Source of the DNA: Microcaldota archaeon
GTDB taxonomy: Archaea; Micrarchaeota; Micrarchaeia; Micrarchaeales; Micrarchaeaceae
DNA: 5,929 nt
Direction: 5' to 3'
NCBI GenBank assembly: GCA_021834865.1
Contig: JAKBRD010000045.1
Location: 1 to 5,929 of the forward strand
This document shows positions 1-3,474 of the stretch, piece after piece. The stretch's first letter is position 1, and each line of letters opens with the position of its first letter. The position numbers were made by a program, and so were the translations under genes. The notes below the pieces were generated by a model. The model ran no database searches. It was not told the origin of the DNA and saw only the letters and a list, made by a program, of their open reading frames with translations.

Positions 1-114
1 TCCGATCCTCAGGCGAAGAAGCTCAATGCACAGCCGGGAGACCTCATAGCGATACACCGCGAGGACCCGAACAGCAGCTACATCTATTACCGCTACGTGA
101 CCAAGGAGGTCTGA
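1..114 (+). CDS. rpoH: RNA polymerase subunit H (RpoH/Rpb5 C-terminal family), 3' end only
   Basis: The frame open from base 1 encodes 37 residues and ends at TGA 112-114; the start lies left of the window. Archaeal RpoH is a small protein of roughly 75-85 residues, homologous to the C-terminal domain of eukaryotic Rpb5. It is part of the lower jaw of RNA polymerase and helps assemble the large subunits. The visible part matches the family's C-terminal pattern: a DP-x-A-K-x-L segment, the QPGDLIAIHRE strand (family form kPGDvvkI.R), then YIYYRYV near the end (family form yYRlv). The usual S-x-T-A-G turn before the last strand is replaced by EDPNSS, and there is a short TKEV tail. Its position directly ahead of rpoB2 is the usual archaeal order. 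The family call is strong despite the truncation because both motif and neighbourhood agree. Confidence 0.9.
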   Translation, partial: SDPQAKKLNAQPGDLIAIHREDPNSSYIYYRYVTKEV

Positions 115-125
115 AGTTTGTAAAA

Positions 126-146
126 GCACGCCCCAAAAGGGCGTGC
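126..146. repeat. Perfect 8-bp inverted repeat (hairpin) between rpoH and rpoB2
   Basis: GCACGCCC at 126-133 is the exact reverse complement of GGGCGTGC at 139-146, with a 5-base loop CAAAA. The stem is seven-eighths G/C pairs, so it should be stable as RNA. It begins 11 bases after the rpoH stop and ends 13 bases before the rpoB2 ATG. No run of T follows it (the next bases are CCTAAGTGG), so it is not a classical intrinsic terminator. Archaeal terminators normally depend on T-tracts, not hairpins. It could be an RNA processing or stability element, a partial attenuator, or a protein-binding palindrome; the sequence does not decide between these. Confidence 0.7.
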
Positions 147-159
147 CCTAAGTGGTAAA

Positions 160-1626
160 ATGAGCGCAACACACGAGGTAATGGAATCATATCTGAAATC
201 TACTTCTATCTCACAGCAGCAGATAGACAGCTACAACAGGTTCATAACTACAGGCTTGAACAAGATAGTCGAGGCGCAGAGCCTCATAGAGCCTGACGTA
301 TCAAATTTCGCAATAAAGCTGGGCAGCATAAGGCTGGAGCAGCCCATAATAATAGAATCTGACAGCTCTACCAAGAGAATTCTTCCCAACGAAGCGTTGG
401 CAAGGAACCTTACATATGCGGCTCCTATGTACCTGACTTACGTGCCTGTGATAAGCGGCATAGAAAAGGCAGACGCCATGGGAGAGGCCTATGTGGGAGA
501 ACTTCCAGTAATGGTAAAAAGCAACTTATGCTACACAAAGAACATGACCGAGCAGCAGCTCGTCAAGGAGGGCGAGGACCCTGACGACCCAGGAGGCTAT
601 TTCATAATAAAGGGCACAGAGCGCGTTCTAGTAGGCATAGAGGACCTTGCGCCCAACAGGATGATAACTACAAAGGAGAAAGTAGGCATAGTTGTCAAGG
701 TTTTCTCAACAACTGTCAACTTCAGGGCCCGCTGCAGCATAACAAGGGACGACTACGGAATGTACACGGTTCTGTTCCCGACGCTGAACAAGGGAATAAG
801 CCTTTCGCTGATACTAAGGTCGCTTGGAATGGACCAGAAGTCCGTCCTGGCTCTTACCGAGGACAATTTTGCGCGCAACGACCTGATGCTGAACATGGAA
901 GTAGGAAAGAACTACATGGAGATGCAGCCGAAAGATGCCATAATAGAGCTCGGCAGGATAACTGCGCCAAACCAGGCCATGACCTACCAGGAGAAGAGGG
1001 CAGAGACGCAGCTGGACACATACATACTGCCGCATCTGGGAACGTCTCCGGAAGTCAGGAGGGAAAAAGCCGCTTATCTCATAAGGATGGCCGAGCGCAC
1101 CTCGATGGTGGCCAACGGCACCGTCAAGCCTGACGACAAAGACCATTATGCCAACAAGCGCGTCAAGCTCGCCGGAGACCTTTTGGAAGAGCTTTTCAAT
1201 ACCGCCTTCAAGGCGTTCATAAAGGACATAAAGTACCACGTCGAAAGGACTACGGCCAGGGGGCGCAGGCTTACGGTAAAGACCAATATAAACCCGGATA
1301 CGCTAACGGAAAAGATACTTTATTCCATGAGCACAGGCTCGTGGCCAGCAGGGCAAACGGGAGTATCGCAGGTTCTCGACAGGGTCAACTACATGAGCTC
1401 TGTGGCACACCTGCGCAGGGTAAAATCTCCTCTTGCCAAGAAGCACCCGCACCTGAAAGCGAGAGACGTACACGGCACGCACATAGGCAAGATATGCCCG
1501 AGCGAAACGCCTGAAGGAACAGAGGTAGGGTTGACTAGGTACCTTGCACTAATGTCAAAGGTTACGGTGGGAGCCGAACATTCGATGCTGGAGAAGAAGC
1601 TGAAGGAGCTAAAGCTCATAAAATAA
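160..1626 (+). CDS. rpoB2: DNA-directed RNA polymerase subunit B'' (N-terminal half of Rpb2/beta)
   Basis: 488 residues, close to the usual length of archaeal B''. It forms the protrusion, lobe and fork of the second-largest subunit and joins B' to complete it. Family motifs in order: LARNLTYAAPMYL near residues 80-92; GELPVMVKSNLC (113-124); GEDPDDPGGYFIIKGTER (138-155); EDLAPNR soon after; STGSW plus GVSQVLDR (391-408), the fork region equivalent to the bacterial rifampicin pocket; HLRRVKSPL (417-425); and CPSETPEG (446-453). The protein ends about 35 residues after ETPEG, where split archaeal B subunits normally break. The segment after ETPEG reads TEVGLTRYLAL; archaea usually have PNCGLVKNLAL. 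ATG 160 is chosen because it gives the full N-terminal helix. Its ribosome binding site is weak (GTGGT, 152-156). ATG 181 has GAGGT one base upstream, which is too close. Isoleucine is ATA in 31 of 33 codons by hand count. Confidence 0.97.
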   Translation: MSATHEVMESYLKSTSISQQQIDSYNRFITTGLNKIVEAQSLIEPDVSNFAIKLGSIRLEQPIIIESDSSTKRILPNEALARNLTYAAPMYLTYVPVISGIEKADAMGEAYVGELPVMVKSNLCYTKNMTEQQLVKEGEDPDDPGGYFIIKGTERVLVGIEDLAPNRMITTKEKVGIVVKVFSTTVNFRARCSITRDDYGMYTVLFPTLNKGISLSLILRSLGMDQKSVLALTEDNFARNDLMLNMEVGKNYMEMQPKDAIIELGRITAPNQAMTYQEKRAETQLDTYILPHLGTSPEVRREKAAYLIRMAERTSMVANGTVKPDDKDHYANKRVKLAGDLLEELFNTAFKAFIKDIKYHVERTTARGRRLTVKTNINPDTLTEKILYSMSTGSWPAGQTGVSQVLDRVNYMSSVAHLRRVKSPLAKKHPHLKARDVHGTHIGKICPSETPEGTEVGLTRYLALMSKVTVGAEHSMLEKKLKELKLIK

Positions 1627-1632
1627 CGTTTT

Positions 1633-1638
1633 GGTGAT
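1633..1638 (+). promoter_or_regulatory. Strong ribosome binding site for rpoB1 (decides a TTG start)
   Basis: GGTGAT matches the archaeal anti-Shine-Dalgarno (16S 3' end with ATCACC) over six bases and ends three bases before TTG 1642. It lies wholly inside the 15-base spacer after the rpoB2 stop. The ATG that overlaps it at 1637 is in another frame and opens only a short ORF of about 16 codons. The site therefore supports independent initiation of rpoB1 at the non-AUG codon. Confidence 0.75.
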
Positions 1639-1641
1639 GTT

Positions 1642-3465
1642 TTGTCTGAAGAGAAATGCAGAGTATACCTCGATGGAAGAGAAATAGGCGCCGTGGCGAA
1701 CGGAAAGGAGTTCGCTGCAGAGATAAGGTCAAACAGGAGAAAGGGCCTGATATCCGGAGAGATAAACGTAGCCTACATTAAAAGCATAAACGAAGTCCAC
1801 ATAAATGCGGACAAGGGAAGGGTAAGGAAGCCGTACATAATCGTAGAAGACGGGCAGTCAAAGCTTACTCCTGACGTAATAGAGAAGCTAAAGGCCGGAG
1901 AAATAGACTTCAACTTCCTTGTAAGGAGGGGCATAATAGAATACCTGGATGCCGAAGAGGAAGAGAACATACTCGCAGCCGTTGATCCTTCGGAAATAAC
2001 AAAGAAAACGACCCATCTAGAAGTTGATCCTGCGTCATTCTTCGGGCTTACGGTAAACAACAGCGTATTCCCTGAATTCAACAGCATGGGAAGGCACCCG
2101 ATAGCATGGAACTTCATGAAGCAGGCCCAGGGCCTTTATACTACTAACTTCAACAGCAGGTATGATGCGAGGGCATTCCTGCTTTACTATCCGCAGGTTC
2201 CGATAGTCAACAGCGTTACGTACAGGACGCTAAACATGAAGAGGCACGCAAACGGGCAGAACTTCGTGGTTGCGCTTTCGACTTATTACGGCTACAACAT
2301 GCAGGACGCAGTAGTGCTCAACAAGGCCGCAGTCGACAGGGGCCTGGGAAGAAGCGTATTCTACAGGTCATACATGGACGAGGAGCGCAGATATCCTGGA
2401 GGCCAGCAGGACAGCTTCAAGCTGCCTCCGCCTACGATAGAAGGCTACAAGGGAGAGCACGCATATTCAAAGCTCGGAGAAGACGGCATAGTCGAGCCTG
2501 AGCTTGAGGTCAACGAGGGCGAAGTGATAATAGGAAAGGTATCGCCGCCAAGGTTCCTAGAGGAGCAGACTAGCTTCGGAGTCGGAGAAGAGCGCAGCAG
2601 GGACAATTCCGCAACGCTGCGTTCCGGGGAAACCGGAGCTGTAGACAGCGTTATGTTCAGCGAGACTACCGGCGCGACAAGGATAATAAAAGTAAGGATA
2701 AGAAGCATAAAGGTGCCGGAAGTAGGAGACAAGTTTGCAAGCAGGCAGAGCCAGAAGGGAGTGACTGCGCTTATAGTGCCGCAGGAAGACATGCCTTACA
2801 CCAAGGAAGGCATAGTCCCGGATTTGCTTCTCAACCCAATAGGATTGCCTAACAGGATGACTTACGGGCACATACTCGAGATGCTCGGAGCCAAGGCGGC
2901 ATCGCTTGACGGCAAAACTGTGGACGGGACTCCGTTCTCAAGGCACGGAAAAGAGGTCATAGACGATTATGCGGGAACACTTGAAAAGTACGGCTTCGAG
3001 AAGTTCGGAGACGAGGTTTTCTACGACGGAAGAACAGGCAAGAAGTTCTCGGCCCAGCTGTTCAACGGAGTTGTATACTACCACAGGCTGTGGCACATGG
3101 TGAGCTTAAAGCTTCAGGTCAGGAGCAGGGGCCCTGTGCAGATACTTACGAGGCAGCCTACGGAAGGAAAGCCAAGGAAGGGAGGCCTCAAGTTCGGAGA
3201 GATGGAACGCGACGCACTGGTCGGGCACGGCGCAAGCCTGCTCATAAAGGAGCGCATGCTGGACCAGAGCGACAAGGCTCCGGTATGGATATGCAAGACC
3301 TGCGGAGACATAGGATACTACGATTACATAAAGAACACTCCGGTTTGCCCGACGTGCGGAGGCAACAAATTGGAGGAGGTTGAGATAAGCTACGCATTCA
3401 AGCTGCTGCTGGACGAGCTCAAGTCCATGCACATACTGGCTAGGCTTAGGCTCAAGAGCGACTGA
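1642..3465 (+). CDS. rpoB1: DNA-directed RNA polymerase subunit B' (C-terminal half of Rpb2/beta)
   Basis: 607 residues, normal for B'. It carries the hybrid-binding region, wall and the C-terminal clamp segment. Motifs in order: VYLDGREIG (about 8-16); GRVRKPYIIVE; IEYLDAEEEEN (99-109); LYYPQVP; YGYNMQDA (216-223); EERRYPGG; GKVSPPRFLEE; VGDKFASRQSQKG (361-373); QEDMPYTKEGIVPDL; NRMT (404-407); WHMV (484-487); RSRGPVQILTRQPTEG; GGLKFGEMERD; a C-terminal zinc ribbon with ligands C551, C554, C569 and C572; and SYAFKLLLDELKSM at the end. TTG 1642 is the only plausible start: TAA 1624 closes the frame upstream, no ATG occurs until about residue 148, and GGTGAT precedes it. Lysines 364 and 372, R405 and H485, matching NTP-contacting residues in other polymerases, are kept. 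Near-invariant residues are changed: Glu of YNMED is Q221, HG of RHGQKG is Q369-S370, and DKIHAR is LKLQVR (489-494). Codon use matches the neighbours, so no sign of transfer. Confidence 0.97.
   Translation: MSEEKCRVYLDGREIGAVANGKEFAAEIRSNRRKGLISGEINVAYIKSINEVHINADKGRVRKPYIIVEDGQSKLTPDVIEKLKAGEIDFNFLVRRGIIEYLDAEEEENILAAVDPSEITKKTTHLEVDPASFFGLTVNNSVFPEFNSMGRHPIAWNFMKQAQGLYTTNFNSRYDARAFLLYYPQVPIVNSVTYRTLNMKRHANGQNFVVALSTYYGYNMQDAVVLNKAAVDRGLGRSVFYRSYMDEERRYPGGQQDSFKLPPPTIEGYKGEHAYSKLGEDGIVEPELEVNEGEVIIGKVSPPRFLEEQTSFGVGEERSRDNSATLRSGETGAVDSVMFSETTGATRIIKVRIRSIKVPEVGDKFASRQSQKGVTALIVPQEDMPYTKEGIVPDLLLNPIGLPNRMTYGHILEMLGAKAASLDGKTVDGTPFSRHGKEVIDDYAGTLEKYGFEKFGDEVFYDGRTGKKFSAQLFNGVVYYHRLWHMVSLKLQVRSRGPVQILTRQPTEGKPRKGGLKFGEMERDALVGHGASLLIKERMLDQSDKAPVWICKTCGDIGYYDYIKNTPVCPTCGGNKLEEVEISYAFKLLLDELKSMHILARLRLKSD
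2293..2310 (+). other. rpoB1: B' active-site motif YNMQDA (normally YNMEDA)
   Basis: This stretch encodes residues 218-223 of B'. The aspartate (D222) that corresponds to E. coli beta D814 and yeast Rpb2 D837 is present. The preceding acidic residue (E. coli beta E813, yeast E836) is Q221, codon CAG at 2302-2304. These acidic residues are known from the family to help place the NTP-bound metal. The codon was read directly and the flanking motif aligns without gaps. Confidence 0.85.
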
Positions 3466-3470
3466 GGTGT
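3464..3470 (+). promoter_or_regulatory. Ribosome binding site for rpoA1 overlapping the rpoB1 stop
   Basis: GAGGTGT begins inside the rpoB1 TGA (3463-3465) and ends four bases before ATG 3475, a normal archaeal Shine-Dalgarno arrangement. The overlap implies tight translational coupling of B' and A'. An in-frame GTG at 3469 is less likely to be the start because it falls inside this site. Confidence 0.75.
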
Positions 3471-3474
3471 GCAC

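Noticed and set aside
126..146. Hairpin as an intrinsic terminator of rpoH
   Set aside because: No T-run follows the stem, archaeal termination relies on T-tracts, and the downstream genes form the usual co-transcribed operon.
115..159. Internal promoter ahead of rpoB2
   Set aside because: I see no convincing TATA box or BRE in this 45-base spacer.
814..1239. Antisense open frame of 141 codons within rpoB2, and similar minus-strand frames across rpoB1 and rpoA1
   Set aside because: They lie wholly opposite strongly conserved polymerase genes, show no recognisable domains, and arise from the codon bias of the sense strand.
1637..1639. ATG overlapping the rpoB1 ribosome binding site as the rpoB1 start
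   Set aside because: It is out of frame with B' and reaches a stop after about 16 codons.
1624..1644. TAA between rpoB2 and rpoB1 as a frameshift, sequencing error or pseudogene break
   Set aside because: The break is at the standard archaeal B''/B' split, both halves have normal length, and a good ribosome binding site precedes the second half. Readthrough is kept only as a hypothesis.
3090..3383. Plus-strand frame of 97 codons inside rpoB1 in another phase
   Set aside because: It overlaps the most conserved part of B' (RSRGPVQ to the zinc ribbon) and has the low-complexity Arg/Gly look of an out-of-frame reading.
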